A stretch of 64,000 nt of DNA from Alterluteimonas quercicellularis (GCF_021191635.1 NZ_JAIWPR010000027.1:1-64000), one strand, 5' to 3'; positions 31,660-43,378 are shown, counted from the stretch's first letter. Translations and numbers: made by a program. The notes: generated by a model from the letters alone, not told the origin.

Positions 31660-33942
31660 TCAGCGCGCCGCGAGGCTCGCCGGCGCGGGCGCGGCCAGCA
31701 GTTCGGGCGGGATCTCGCGCTCACCGGCCAGCCGGCGCGCGTCCCGCAGCGCGGCTGCCCAGGGCCCGTCCTGGCCGAGGGCATGGAACAGGCGCGCCTG
31801 CAGCAGGGCCAGGTCGAAGTCCCGCGCCGCCCAGGGCGCGATGCGCCCGGCCAGCGCGGCGGCGTCCTGCGGCGCGCGGCGGTCCAGCAGCCACGGGGCG
31901 TAGGCGAGCGCGACGTCGGCGATCTCGCTCGGCACGCCTGCACGCTCGGCCTGCGCGACCGCGGCGCGGTAGGCGCGCGCGGCGGTCCCGGCGTCGCCCG
32001 CGGCATGCGCCGCCACCGCCTCGAGCAGCCGCGCCCCGGCACCGTCCGCCACGACCTCGGCCTCCGCACGCGGCGGGCGGCCAAGCCGCAGCGCAGCCTG
32101 CTCGCGCAGCAGCCGCAGCGCGCGCCGATGCGAATCGCCGGCGCCCGGCGGCCAGCGGTCCAGCGCGGCGTCGGCCAGCCGCAGCGCCCGGCCCGCGTCG
32201 CCGGCGCGCCAGGCCAGCTCGGCCCGCAGCGCCTCCGCGCGGCGGCGCTCGCCCGCCGGCGAATGTCCGTCGCCATGCGCCGCCAGCAGCGCGCGCACCG
32301 CCGAGAGCTCGCCCTGCCGCAGCAGCACCTCGGCGCGCCCGAGCGCGAGGCGCGCGACCTGCGCCGGAGCGACGACGCGCTCGCGCAGCGCCCAGGCCCG
32401 GTCGATGCGGGCGCGGGCTCGGTCCGGTTCCAGGAGCTGCAGGTGCACGGCGGCCAGGGCGGCATGGGCCGGCGCCGCCTCGCCCGGCAGGTCGTGGCGC
32501 TCGAACGCCTCCGCGGCGCGCACCAGCGGCTCCAGCGCCTGCGCCGGCCGGCCGCGCCGCAGCTCGAGCTCGCCGAGCGCGGCATCGACCCTGGCCAGCG
32601 CCAGCCGATCGCCACTGCGGACCAGCACGACCCGCGCGCGCCCCAGGTCCTCGTGGGCGGCGTCGAAGTCGCCGAGCGCAGCGCGGGCGATGCCGCGCCC
32701 GGTCAGCGCCGCGCCCAGCAGCGGCATCCGCGCCAGCGCCTCGGACAGCGCGATCGCCTGCGCGTGGTCGCGCTCGGCGGCACGGGCCTGGCCGAGGCGA
32801 AGGCCCGCCCCGCCGCGGACCAGCAGGGCGCGGACGCGGAGCGAGGCGTCCTCGCGCGCGGGCGCCGAGGCGAGCACCGCGTCCGCCTCGGCCAGGGCCC
32901 GGCGGTCTCGACCGCAACCGAGCTCGGCCTGCGCCAGCAGCAGCCGCAGCTCCGGCGCCTCGCGCTGCGCCGCGGGCGCCGCATGCAGCAGCGCCGCCGC
33001 CGCGCCGGGCTCGTGCGCGCGCAGCGCCGCCTGCGCACGCCGCAGGCGCTCGGCGAGCGCCAGCGCGTGCGAAGGATCGGCCCCGGCGAGCGCGCCGAGC
33101 AGGCGGCCGGCCGCGAGGTCCGCCGCCCCGAGCAGCTGCGCGTGCTCGCCTTCGGCATGCAGCGCGCGGCCGCCCGCATCGTGCGCGCTCAGTTCCACCC
33201 GCCAGCCGGCGCCGGCAGGACGGAGCGTGCTGGCGATCGCCCAACCGCCGACGGCCGCGCGGGCGCGCGCCAAGCGTTCGGCCGGGGTGCCGGCGCCGTG
33301 CAGCAGCGCCAGCACGCGCTCGCTGTCCTGCACCGCGAAGCCGCCGCGTCGCAGGCGGTCGCCCAGGTAGTCCATCACGCCCAGCCGCGCCCACGCGGCC
33401 GTGGCCTCGCCGCCGGCCACGACCTCAGCGGGCAGCACGATGGCCGGCGGCGGCGATGGCGCACGATCGGCGGGGGTTCGCCAGAGCGCGACAGCGACCA
33501 GCACGGCGAGCGCAGGGACTGCGGCCGCGGCGGCCGGCCACAGGCGCCGGAGACGCCGGGCCGCGGCGCCCGGCAGGACAGGCGCCGGCGTCGCGTCGCC
33601 CGGCGCGTCCCGGGGTGCGGCGACCTCCTCGCGCGTGGGCGCGACCCAACGGAAGCCGAAGCGCGGCACGGTGCGGATGAAGCGCTGCGCCTGGCCGTCG
33701 TCGCCGAGCACGCGGCGCGCGCGCAGCACGACCTGGCCCAGTTGGGCGTCGGACACGTTGTCGCGGGAAAAGACCGCCCTGGCCAGCTCGTCGCGGCCGA
33801 CCGCGCGGTCGCGGTGGGCGATCAGGGCATCCAGGCACTCCAGGACCCGCGCCGGCAGCGCGACGGGCGCACCGTCGCGGCGCAGCTCGCGGGCGCCGCA
33901 GTCGAGGACGAAGCCTTGGAATCGATAGACCGCGCTGGACAT
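31660..33942 (-). CDS. Membrane-anchored winged-helix regulator with periplasmic TPR-like domain (CadC/ToxR-like)
   Basis: The 760-residue protein has an N-terminal OmpR/ToxR-type winged helix (residues about 5-102: YRFQGFVLDCGARELRRDG, the recognition region VVLRARRVLGD, and the wing FIRTVPRFGFRWV). A Pro-rich linker and a single membrane helix (about 135-153) follow. The large C-terminal region is rich in Ala-Leu-Arg helical repeats from about residue 290 that read as tetratricopeptide repeats (for example LLAQAELGCGRDRRALAEADAVL). The helical region would lie in the periplasm. The signal and target genes are unknown; the gene is not obviously in an operon. Confidence 0.85.
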   Translation of the reverse strand: MSSAVYRFQGFVLDCGARELRRDGAPVALPARVLECLDALIAHRDRAVGRDELARAVFSRDNVSDAQLGQVVLRARRVLGDDGQAQRFIRTVPRFGFRWVAPTREEVAAPRDAPGDATPAPVLPGAAARRLRRLWPAAAAAVPALAVLVAVALWRTPADRAPSPPPAIVLPAEVVAGGEATAAWARLGVMDYLGDRLRRGGFAVQDSERVLALLHGAGTPAERLARARAAVGGWAIASTLRPAGAGWRVELSAHDAGGRALHAEGEHAQLLGAADLAAGRLLGALAGADPSHALALAERLRRAQAALRAHEPGAAAALLHAAPAAQREAPELRLLLAQAELGCGRDRRALAEADAVLASAPAREDASLRVRALLVRGGAGLRLGQARAAERDHAQAIALSEALARMPLLGAALTGRGIARAALGDFDAAHEDLGRARVVLVRSGDRLALARVDAALGELELRRGRPAQALEPLVRAAEAFERHDLPGEAAPAHAALAAVHLQLLEPDRARARIDRAWALRERVVAPAQVARLALGRAEVLLRQGELSAVRALLAAHGDGHSPAGERRRAEALRAELAWRAGDAGRALRLADAALDRWPPGAGDSHRRALRLLREQAALRLGRPPRAEAEVVADGAGARLLEAVAAHAAGDAGTAARAYRAAVAQAERAGVPSEIADVALAYAPWLLDRRAPQDAAALAGRIAPWAARDFDLALLQARLFHALGQDGPWAAALRDARRLAGEREIPPELLAAPAPASLAAR

Positions 33943-34068
33943 CCGGCCCGATGCACGCGCAGCACCTCCCTATCGAGCGCGTCTCGCCTCCGCCTGGTTG
34001 GAGCCATCAGTATGGCCCAGCCGGGTCGCAAGGCCCGCGACCGCCGGCGCCCCCACTGCGGGGCCGCC

Positions 34069-34590
34069 TCAGCCGCCGCAGGACTCGCCTTCCACGCGCA
34101 GCTGCGCGGCGTACAGCGCCGGCTCCGGCCGCTTGCCGGACTCGGCGTCGGCCTTCGCCTGGTCCAGGTAGATGCGCGCGCGTCCCTGGGCGTCGAGTTC
34201 CAGCCCGTCGGCGCCCGGCTTGCGCCAGATCCGCGCCACCGCCACCTGCCCGGCGCAGGCCGCGCTGGGGATGCGGATCTCGTCGTGGTAGATCCAGCCC
34301 TGGGCGCTGTCGGGATGCACCTCGTCGGCGTTGACCAGCCGCGCGCGCGGCTGGCAGCCGGGGTAGCTCTCCTTGACCGAGAAGCGGTACGGCGGCTCCG
34401 CCTGCCCGGTGAAGACGCCCTCGATGCGGGCGCAGGCCTCGGGGATCTGGCGCAGCGTGTGCGCGGCGCCGACCGCCTGCGGCGGCGTCGGCTCGCGGGC
34501 GATCTCCGGACGCTCCTGCGCGGGCGCGGACGCCGCGGCGCAGAGCAGCAGCCCGGCGGCGAAGAGCGGGACGCATCGGTTGCTGGTCAT
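34069..34590 (-). CDS. Exported hypothetical protein
   Basis: The start at 34590 ([25 protein letters not shown]) gives 173 residues with a good Sec signal peptide cleaved after APA. The mature domain of about 145 residues has a few Cys ([26 protein letters not shown] at the C-terminus), probably forming disulfides, and mixed beta-type sequence ([30 protein letters not shown]). No family is recognised with confidence. It is divergent from hppA with about 210 bases between. Confidence 0.75.
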   Translation of the reverse strand: MTSNRCVPLFAAGLLLCAAASAPAQERPEIAREPTPPQAVGAAHTLRQIPEACARIEGVFTGQAEPPYRFSVKESYPGCQPRARLVNADEVHPDSAQGWIYHDEIRIPSAACAGQVAVARIWRKPGADGLELDAQGRARIYLDQAKADAESGKRPEPALYAAQLRVEGESCGG

Positions 34591-34798
34591 GGCGGGCGAC
34601 GACGTGGGGAAAGGGCGCACAGGCTGTCACGGCGTCGCTGAATCCCGCTTCCACGCGCGCACGGGGCGCGTTTGCCGCACTGCGGTTGGCGCCGCGTCGC
34701 GGCCCTGTGCGATAGTCGCCGGGCATCACCGCTGTGCAGGAGAGGGTGGCCCTCGTCTTGGCGGGCAGCCCCTGGCATCTCACTCTGGGAGGGGTCGT

Positions 34799-36829
<2,031 letters not shown>

Positions 36830-36959
36830 GGCCGATCCTCCCCCGCTCTGCGGGGAAGGATGGGATGGGGGGCCGAAGGCGGGATCGTCGTCGCCCGCGC
36901 GCTCGTCCCCGCGCGGGCCGCGTGCGATCATCGGACGCGTGTCCCGCACCGGCCCGTCC

Positions 36960-37991
36960 ATGCACAAGATGCTGCGCCCGCTCGCCTGCCTGCTGCTGTG
37001 CGTCGCCTGCGCGGTGCAGGCGCAGGGCGCCGGCGGCGCGCCCGAGGGCAACGGCTTCGCCCTGCGCCCCGGCGACTACCTCTGGCATCCCGAGGCCGCG
37101 CCCGAGGGCCCGGTGGTGCTGGTCGTCAGCCTCGACGAACAGCGCGCCTACGCCTACCGCAACGGCATCGCGATCGGCGTGTCGACGATCAGTTCCGGGC
37201 GCGAAGGCAAGGAGACGCCCACCGGGGTGTTCACCATCCTGCAGAAGCGTCGCGACCACCGCTCCAACCTCTACAACGACGCGCCGATGCCCTACATGCA
37301 GCGGCTGACCTGGGACGGCATCGCCCTGCACGGCGGCACCCTGCCCGGCTACCCGGCCTCGCACGGCTGCGTGCGCCTGCCGCAGGCCTTCGCCGAGAAG
37401 CTGTTCGCGGTCACCCGCAACGGCGACACCGTGGTGGTGGCCGGCGGCCAGGCCTCGCCGGCGAGCCTGGTGCACCCGGCGGTGCTGGCCCCGGTCGACG
37501 CCGCGGGCCGCCCGCTCGCGTCCTCGCGGGCAGCCGCCGCCGACGCCGCCTGGGACGACGCCGCCAGTCCCGACGGGCCGCTGAGCGTGCTCGTCAGCCT
37601 GGCCCAGCGCCGCGTGTACGCGCTGCGCAACGGCGTAACGATCGGCGAGGCGGCGCTGGAGGTGGAGCCGGGCTTCGAGGTCGGCGGGTCGGTGCTGATG
37701 GTCGTCGGCAGCGAGACCGAGGCCGTGCCCAGCCCGATCGATCCGGACCGGCCGCGGCACCGCTGGACCGCCTACCCGCTGCTGGGCGTGGACGCGGAAT
37801 CGCTGGCGGTGCTGCAGCTGCGACTGCAGCAGCGGCCGCTGCGGGTCGACCCGGCGTTCGCGCGGCGCCTCCACGCGGCGCTGGCGCCGGGGTCGACGGT
37901 GCTGCTCACCGACCTGCCCGCGGTGCGGCCCGACCCGGCGGCGCAATCCCAGGCCCCGGTGCTGGAATCGGACGCCGGCGACGGAAGCTGA
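36960..37991 (+). CDS. L,D-transpeptidase (YkuD) with a second, degenerate YkuD-like half
   Basis: Cell-wall cross-linking or lipoprotein-attaching enzyme acting in the periplasm. The ATG at 36960 (MHKMLRPLACLLLCVACAVQAQG) gives 343 residues and a clear signal peptide; a GTG seven codons upstream is possible. The first YkuD domain (about 45-165) has the full active site HGGTLPGYPASHGCVRLP. Residues about 205-275 repeat the first half of the same fold (LSVLVSLAQRRVYALRNGVTIGEAAL aligns with VVLVVSLDEQRAYAYRNGIAIG) but contain no His or Cys motif. Upstream neighbour is hppA; the next gene, also transpeptidase-like, starts 39 bases later. Confidence 0.88.
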   Translation: MHKMLRPLACLLLCVACAVQAQGAGGAPEGNGFALRPGDYLWHPEAAPEGPVVLVVSLDEQRAYAYRNGIAIGVSTISSGREGKETPTGVFTILQKRRDHRSNLYNDAPMPYMQRLTWDGIALHGGTLPGYPASHGCVRLPQAFAEKLFAVTRNGDTVVVAGGQASPASLVHPAVLAPVDAAGRPLASSRAAAADAAWDDAASPDGPLSVLVSLAQRRVYALRNGVTIGEAALEVEPGFEVGGSVLMVVGSETEAVPSPIDPDRPRHRWTAYPLLGVDAESLAVLQLRLQQRPLRVDPAFARRLHAALAPGSTVLLTDLPAVRPDPAAQSQAPVLESDAGDGS

Positions 37992-38030
37992 ACCGACTTC
38001 ACGCGCCGTACACTGCTATCCTCGCGCCCC

Positions 38031-38846
38031 ATGCGCCGTCTTCTCCCGACCTGCGTCCTCGCTGCGCTGCTGCCGGCGATGGCCACCTCCGCCGCGCCGG
38101 TGGCGGCGCCCGCGCCCGACGCGCCGGCCGCCGCGAGCCCGGCCCTGCCGGCCGCCGCCCCGCGCCTGGCGAAGGCCATGCCTGCCCCGGACCCGCTGCT
38201 GGAGCGGCTGGCCCGCAATGCGCCGGCGCTGGACCGCGACGTGCTGCAGCTCGCCACCCGCGCGCTCGGCTGCGCGATGCGCCAGCCGGGCGCGGCCGCG
38301 CCGCGCACCCTCGGCGTCATCGACTACTCGCTGCCGTCCACCCAGCGCCGCATGTGGGTGTTCGACCTGCGCGACGGCGCCCTGCTGTTCGAGGAGTGGG
38401 TCGCCCACGGCCGCAACACCGGCGAGAACCTCGCCACGCGCTTCTCCAACGTCAACGGCAGCTTCCAGTCCAGCCTCGGCGCCTTCCTCACCGAGGAGAG
38501 CTACGTCGGCCAGAACGGCTACTCGCTGCGCCTGCGCGGGCTGGAACCGGGCTTCAACGACCTGGCCCGGGAACGCGCGATCGTCATCCACGGCGCGCCC
38601 TACGTGAACCCGCAGGCCGCCGCCGGCCAGGGCCGCCTCGGCCGCAGCCTCGGCTGCCCCGCGGTGCGGCCGGCGATCGCGCGCGAGCTGATCGACACCA
38701 TCCGCGGCGGATCGCTGCTGGTGGCCTACTACCCCGACCCGGAGTGGCTGCGGACGTCGCGGCTGCTGCTCGAGGACTGCGCCGGCACCCGGCTCGCCGG
38801 CCACGGCGCGCCGGCGGACGCGGTCGCCGCGCACTGGATTCCGTAG
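38031..38846 (+). CDS. Murein L,D-transpeptidase catalytic-domain family protein (YkuD_2)
   Basis: Exported 271-residue protein. It has an N-terminal signal peptide (MRRLLPTCVLAALLPAMATSAA), an Ala/Pro-rich segment to about residue 50, then a YkuD_2-type domain. The domain has LGVIDYSLPSTQRRMWVFDL, the conserved HGRNTGENLATRFSN and SLGAFLTEESYVGQNGYSLRL, the His motif AIVIHGAPYV and the Cys motif GRSLGCPAV. It follows the other L,D-transpeptidase by 39 bases, so the two are probably co-transcribed. The TAG stop codon is part of a REP-like palindrome. Confidence 0.88.
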   Translation: MRRLLPTCVLAALLPAMATSAAPVAAPAPDAPAAASPALPAAAPRLAKAMPAPDPLLERLARNAPALDRDVLQLATRALGCAMRQPGAAAPRTLGVIDYSLPSTQRRMWVFDLRDGALLFEEWVAHGRNTGENLATRFSNVNGSFQSSLGAFLTEESYVGQNGYSLRLRGLEPGFNDLARERAIVIHGAPYVNPQAAAGQGRLGRSLGCPAVRPAIARELIDTIRGGSLLVAYYPDPEWLRTSRLLLEDCAGTRLAGHGAPADAVAAHWIP

Positions 38847-38920
38847 GAGCGCGCCCGCGCGCGATGCTCCGGATCTGAATCTCGCGGAGAAGAGAACATC
38901 GCGCGCGAGCGCGCTCCTAC
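38843..38920. repeat. Paired inverted REP-like palindromes after the YkuD_2 gene
   Basis: Unit GTAGGAGCGCGCCCGCGCG at 38843, and an inverted unit at 38897-38920 ending GCGCTCCTAC. The spacer of about 30 bases resembles that after lptG (both contain ATGCTCC near the left unit and AGAAGAG near the right). It lies between convergent genes and supplies the stop of the left one. Confidence 0.9.
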
Positions 38921-38925
38921 ACGGA

Positions 38926-39582
38926 TCAGCCGGCCTCGAAGCGCTGCGCGGCCACGTCGAACCACGGGGTGCACAGCAGCGTCTGCCGCGCGGCCAGGTC
39001 GAAGCTGCCGCGCCAGACCTCCACGCCGTCGACCTCCTCGGGCTGGGTGAAGCCCTCGGTATCGAAGGGCGCCACGCCCAGGCACCAGCGGATCCGCTGC
39101 GGCTCGCGCTCGGTCGGCGGCGCGAACAGGAACTCGCCCGCCAGCGATGCGCCGGGCTCGACCCGCGCCGCCAGCGGCGTCGGCGGCACGGTGGGCGGCG
39201 GCTCGGGCAGCGGGCGCGCGGCATGGCGCAGGACGACGTCGCCCGGCGCCTCCTCCTGGAAGTGCGGCGCGCCCACCGCGCCGCCGTGCTGGCGGCCGAC
39301 CAGCACGGCGTGGCGGTCGCCGCGGTCGAAGACCGCCAGCGGCGACTCGCCGACGTTGTCGAACCGGTAGTGCACCTCGACGGCACCGGTCCGGGGCGTG
39401 TAGGCGAAGCTCGCGGTCAGCCGGCCGCCGGCGGCCTCGACGGTGGTGGTGGTGGGCTCGGACATGGATGAGGTTCCTGACGGGTCGCGATCGGCCGACA
39501 GCGCGCAGCCTGCGGCCAGCGCGGACGACAGCAGCACCGCGGCGAGGCGCGGCGGCATGCGGGAGGAGGGACGCTTGGACAT
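38926..39582 (-). CDS. Putative lipoprotein of unknown function
   Basis: The start at 39582 (MSKRPSSRMPPRLAAVLLSSALAAGC) gives 218 residues with lipobox ALAAGC (Cys near residue 26). The mature part begins with a Ser/Thr-rich linker. It continues as a beta-rich domain resembling an immunoglobulin-like or protease-inhibitor-like fold (LTASFAYTPRTGAVEVHYRFDNVGESPLAVFDRGD, VEPGASLAGEFLF, RIRWCLGVAPF). Two Cys (RWCLG and LLCTPW) could pair. No catalytic motif or known family is visible. Confidence 0.72.
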   Translation of the reverse strand: MSKRPSSRMPPRLAAVLLSSALAAGCALSADRDPSGTSSMSEPTTTTVEAAGGRLTASFAYTPRTGAVEVHYRFDNVGESPLAVFDRGDRHAVLVGRQHGGAVGAPHFQEEAPGDVVLRHAARPLPEPPPTVPPTPLAARVEPGASLAGEFLFAPPTEREPQRIRWCLGVAPFDTEGFTQPEEVDGVEVWRGSFDLAARQTLLCTPWFDVAAQRFEAG

Positions 39583-39653
39583 GGAAGGGCCTCGGGCGGG
39601 CACAGGCGCGGGCCGGGCGATCGCCCCGGGGCCCGCGGACTAGCCTAACGGAC

Positions 39654-39685
39654 GACGGGCGACCTGCGTGAGCAGGCCGCCCGTC
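39654..39685 (-). terminator. Strong hairpin downstream of the RTX-M91 gene
   Basis: Almost perfect 32-base stem-loop: GACGGGCG-A-CCTGC, loop GTGA, GCAGG-C-CGCCCGTC. It sits 55 bases past the stop of the minus-strand gene at 39741. There is no clear T-run, so it may act as a transcript-end stabiliser rather than a true intrinsic terminator. Confidence 0.6.
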
Positions 39686-39740
39686 GCACCATCCCCTGAT
39701 CGCGGACTCGGTACGGCCCCCGGGCCGGGGCCGTCAGCGC

Positions 39741-41270
39741 TTACAGCGCGTAGCTGGGACGATCCGGCAGCCCGAGCTCGCGGCGGATGCCGTTCTCGGT
39801 CAGGTGGATCGGGTTGTGGGTGGTGGCCGGGGTGCCGGGGTCGCCGTCGAAGTCGTAGGCGGGCGCGGAGCTCTCCAGGCCCACGGCCTGGCGCTCGGCG
39901 TTCGGCACGCGGCCGCTATCCGGTCCCTCGCCCACGTAGGTGCCCGGCAGGAAGGTGCCGTTCACGCCGTTGTAGGCATGCGACATCTCGTGGTACAGCA
40001 CCACGGTCGGCGCCGGGAACGCGTCCATGTGGAAGGACGGGTTGTAGCTGATGGTCACGTCGCCGCCGGCGCCGGGCCGGCCGTTCACGATCTCGGCGCT
40101 ACCGCGGCCGTGGGTCTGGGCGTAGCCGTTCTGCTCGTTGGCCAGTTCCTGGATGGTCACGCGGTTGCCCTTGCTGGCCGCCGCGGCGTCGAACTCGCTC
40201 AGCATCTGGGTGCCGTTCGGGGAGGCGCGCAGGAAGTCCAGCTCCGCCTCGATGCGCTGGCGGAACTGCTCCGAGCCCTGCACCGTCACCGTGTTGCCGG
40301 CGTCGGCGTCGATCTCGACGTTCACCACCGTCGGCCGCGCGTTGGTGGCGGCGTTGATCAGGTCGCCGACCTCGGCGTACACGGTGCCCTGGTCGCCGGC
40401 GCCCTCGACGGTGTCCTGCCCGAGGCCGGTGTAGATGTAGTTCTCGCCGGAGGCGTCGGCGTGGATGGTGTCGTCGTCGCGGCCGCCCGAGAGCACGTTG
40501 TGGCCGGTGCCGCCGCGGATCTCGTCGTTGCCGCGGCCGCCTTCGATGAAGTTGAAGCCGTTGCCGCCCTGGATGGTGTCGTCGCCGTCGCCGCCGAAGA
40601 CGATGTTCTGGCCGTCGGTGGCGGTGATGACGTCGTCGCCGTTGCCGCCGTCGATGTCGTTGCGGCCGCCGATGGTCTCGATGGTGTCGTTGCCGTCGCC
40701 GCCGAAGATGCGGTCGTCGCCCAGGCCGGTGCGGATGGTGTCGTCGCCGGCGCCCGCATCGACGACCAGGTTCACGGTGACGTTGGGCGCGGCGACGATG
40801 GTGTCGTTGCCGTTGCCGGTGCGCAGGGTCAGTTCCTGCTGGGTGTTCAGGCGCACCGCGTACTGCTCGCCGTTGACGTCGATGTCGAGCGTGCCGTCGT
40901 CGCGCTGGCTGATCTGGATGTTGTCGTCGCCCTCGCCCGAGGTGGTGAACACCACCTGGTCGCTGCTGACGTAGCCGCCGGCGTTGGTCTGCTCGCGGGT
41001 GACGGTGGCCTGCTGGCCCTCGTGGAGCTGGGTGTTGGTGATCGGCTTGCCGTCGGGGGTGGTCTTGGACGGCAGGCTGGTGCCGCGGTCGTTGCCGCTG
41101 ATCGGGATCGCGGTGTCGGCGGCGTTGCGTGCGGCCCGCTCGACCGGGGCGGACTCGCCGGGGCTCAGCGGCGCCTCCGCGAAACGGTCGGCCTCGGCCG
41201 CGCGCTGGTTGTCCCAGTAGCCCTGGGGCGCCTGCGGGGCGGAGGTCTGGATGTTGTCGAAGCTGGACAT
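39741..41270 (-). CDS. M91 (NleD-type) zinc metallopeptidase with RTX-like calcium-binding repeats
   Basis: The 509-residue protein has no signal peptide. Residues about 1-145 are polar with an undefined fold. Residues about 150-300 contain tandem glycine/aspartate nonapeptides of the RTX type ([50 protein letters not shown]), which bind calcium in a beta-roll. The C-terminal domain has the zinc motif [11 protein letters not shown] (His427, Glu428, His431), then [10 protein letters not shown] and the family-typical ending [17 protein letters not shown]91 includes effector proteases such as NleD and HopH/XopG that cleave host kinases. An RTX block ahead of the protease, rather than at the C-terminus, is unusual for type I export; no secretion genes are nearby. 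Confidence 0.87.
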   Translation of the reverse strand: MSSFDNIQTSAPQAPQGYWDNQRAAEADRFAEAPLSPGESAPVERAARNAADTAIPISGNDRGTSLPSKTTPDGKPITNTQLHEGQQATVTREQTNAGGYVSSDQVVFTTSGEGDDNIQISQRDDGTLDIDVNGEQYAVRLNTQQELTLRTGNGNDTIVAAPNVTVNLVVDAGAGDDTIRTGLGDDRIFGGDGNDTIETIGGRNDIDGGNGDDVITATDGQNIVFGGDGDDTIQGGNGFNFIEGGRGNDEIRGGTGHNVLSGGRDDDTIHADASGENYIYTGLGQDTVEGAGDQGTVYAEVGDLINAATNARPTVVNVEIDADAGNTVTVQGSEQFRQRIEAELDFLRASPNGTQMLSEFDAAAASKGNRVTIQELANEQNGYAQTHGRGSAEIVNGRPGAGGDVTISYNPSFHMDAFPAPTVVLYHEMSHAYNGVNGTFLPGTYVGEGPDSGRVPNAERQAVGLESSAPAYDFDGDPGTPATTHNPIHLTENGIRRELGLPDRPSYAL

Positions 41271-41492
41271 GGACGGCCCTGGAGTTCAGTACGGTGCTGT
41301 ACAGATACGGGATGGTATGGGCGGCCGAAAGCTAGGGCGTACCCCATGCTGGGGCCGACCCCAGGCCCTCCGGGCCCGCGCCGTGGCGCCTGCCGGGGCG
41401 CGCTGCACCGCAACACCGCCACCGGTAGAATGCGCGGTTTCCCCATTCCCGGGACGCGCCCGCCGCGCCCGCCTACCGGAGTCGTCAGCACC

Positions 41493-42026
41493 ATGGGCCT
41501 GGACCTCGTCACCACCGGCAAGAACCCGCCGCACGAAATCAACGTCGTCATCGAGATCCCGAAGGACGCCGAGCCGGTGAAGTACGAGGTCGACAAGGCC
41601 AGCGGCGCGATCTTCGTCGACCGCGTGCTCTCGACCCCGATGCGCTACCCCTGCAACTACGGCTATGTGCCGCACACCGTCTGCGGCGACGGCGATCCCG
41701 CCGACGTGCTGGTCATCCTGCCGCTGCCGCTGGTGCCGGGCTCGGTGATCCGCTGCCGCCCGGTCGGCGTGCTGAAGATGTCCGACGAGGCCGGCAGCGA
41801 CGAGAAGCTGCTCGCGGTGCCGGTGGAGAAGGTGTTCGCCGGCTACGCCCACGTCGACGACCTGGACAAGGTCTCCGCGCACTGGCTGGAGCGCATCGGC
41901 CACTTCTTCGAGCACTACAAGGACCTGGAGAAGGGCAAGTGGGTCAAGATCGACGGCTGGGGCGACGCCGCCGAGGCGCGCGCCATCCTGGAGACGGCGA
42001 TCGCCGCCTACGGCGCCGAGGGCTGA
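41493..42026 (+). CDS. ppa: Inorganic pyrophosphatase (family I)
   Basis: Soluble enzyme hydrolysing pyrophosphate to phosphate. The ATG at 41493 gives 177 residues, the usual size. The active-site residues are in order: Lys/Glu in [18 protein letters not shown], Tyr in [13 protein letters not shown], the metal-binding signature DGDPADVLV, and [27 protein letters not shown] near the end. The window thus encodes both soluble and membrane pyrophosphatases. Stand-alone gene; a GC hairpin (GCGCGCGT/ACGCGCGC) follows the stop. Confidence 0.96.
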   Translation: MGLDLVTTGKNPPHEINVVIEIPKDAEPVKYEVDKASGAIFVDRVLSTPMRYPCNYGYVPHTVCGDGDPADVLVILPLPLVPGSVIRCRPVGVLKMSDEAGSDEKLLAVPVEKVFAGYAHVDDLDKVSAHWLERIGHFFEHYKDLEKGKWVKIDGWGDAAEARAILETAIAAYGAEG

Positions 42027-42150
42027 CGCCCGCAGCGGGGCGCGCGTCGCAGATCGCGGCACGCGCGCCCGGGCCGGCGCGGCGCCGGTGCTAACATCGG
42101 CGCCGGCCCGCGACGCGGCGAACCGGGCCGGTCTGCAGGGGGAACATCGC

Positions 42151-43275
42151 GTGCGCATTCTGTTCGTGGGCGGGAACGACAGCTTCCCGCCCGGATTCGT
42201 CGACCTCGTCGCCGACATCGACGACGGCTGGGAGGTCCACCGCGCCGCCGACGGCGGCGCCGCCAGCGCGCAGGCCGCGGCCGCCGCGCTGGACGTGGTG
42301 GTGGTGGCGCCGGCGCTGCCGGACATGCCGGCCGCGACCCTGCTCGGGCAGATCCGCACCCTGCGCCCGGAGACCTCGCGCATCGCCCTGATCGCCGCCG
42401 GCCAGCCGCCGCCGGTGCGGGTGCTGTCGCTGGCGCACCGCTTCCTCCCGCTGCCGCTGGGCGAGGAGCTGCTGCTGGAGGCGGTCGGCAGCCTGGAGGA
42501 GCTGCGCGACCTGCTCGGCAATCCGGTGCTGCGCGAGCACATCGGCCGCATCGACCGCCTGCCCTCGCCGCCGCAGACCTACCTCGCGCTCATGCACGCG
42601 CTCGAGGCCGACGAGGACGCCGGCGCCGCCGACATCGCCCGGCTCGTCGCCGGCGATCCCGCGATCGCCGCCAAGGTGCTGCAGCTGTGCAACTCGGCCT
42701 ACTTCGCCGCCGGCCGCACCATCACCGACCTGCGCACCGCCGTGACCCGGCTGGGACTGGCGACGCTGCGCGACCTGGTGCTGGCCAGCGAGGTGTTCGC
42801 ACAGCCGGCCGCGGCCGGCGCCGACCGCCACGCGCTGCAGCAGCGCGCGCTGCTGGCCTCGCAACTGGCCCGGCGCATGCTGCCCGACGCCAGCGCCGAG
42901 CTCGGCGCCACCGCCGCCCTGCTCGCCGACATCGGCCTGCTGCTGCCCACCGTGCGCGACGAGCGCGAGCAAGCGCCGGCGGACGCGTCCGGCGCGCCGG
43001 GCCACACCGAGGCCGGGGCCTACCTGCTCGGACTGTGGGGACTGCCGATGCCGATCATCGAGGCGGTCGCCTTCCAGCGCACCCCGGCGCGGTCGAGCAC
43101 CCGCAGCTTCTGGGTCACCGGTGCCGTGCACGTCGCCACCGCGCTGGCCGCGGACGCCCCGGTGGACGAGGACTACCTGCAGCGCGCCGGCGTGCTGGAC
43201 CGCCTGCCGGCCTGGCGCCGGCTGGCCGACGAGCTGAGCGCGCGCTCGACGCGCGCGGACGCCCAGACGGCCTGA
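42151..43275 (+). CDS. HDOD-domain signalling protein with degenerate receiver domain
   Basis: The GTG start at 42151 (VRILFVGGNDSFPPG) is preceded by AGGGGGA and gives 374 residues. Residues 1-120 have the pattern of a response-regulator receiver, but the expected phospho-acceptor Asp in LDVVVVAPALPDMP is Ala, so it is probably not phosphorylated. The HDOD domain (about 130-320) shows LPSPPQTYLALMHAL, IARLVAGDPAIAAKVLQLCNSAYF and ITDLRTAVTRLGLATLRDLVLA. Such proteins act in nucleotide-messenger or stress signalling. The partner is unknown. Confidence 0.88.
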   Translation: MRILFVGGNDSFPPGFVDLVADIDDGWEVHRAADGGAASAQAAAAALDVVVVAPALPDMPAATLLGQIRTLRPETSRIALIAAGQPPPVRVLSLAHRFLPLPLGEELLLEAVGSLEELRDLLGNPVLREHIGRIDRLPSPPQTYLALMHALEADEDAGAADIARLVAGDPAIAAKVLQLCNSAYFAAGRTITDLRTAVTRLGLATLRDLVLASEVFAQPAAAGADRHALQQRALLASQLARRMLPDASAELGATAALLADIGLLLPTVRDEREQAPADASGAPGHTEAGAYLLGLWGLPMPIIEAVAFQRTPARSSTRSFWVTGAVHVATALAADAPVDEDYLQRAGVLDRLPAWRRLADELSARSTRADAQTA

Positions 43276-43378
43276 GCCGCGCCGCCGGCGCGCTTGCTTC
43301 GCACGTCTTCACCAGCGGCCTCGGCCGCGGCATGCGCGTGGGCGCACCGGGCTCCCCCGCTCGCTCCGTTCCGGACGC

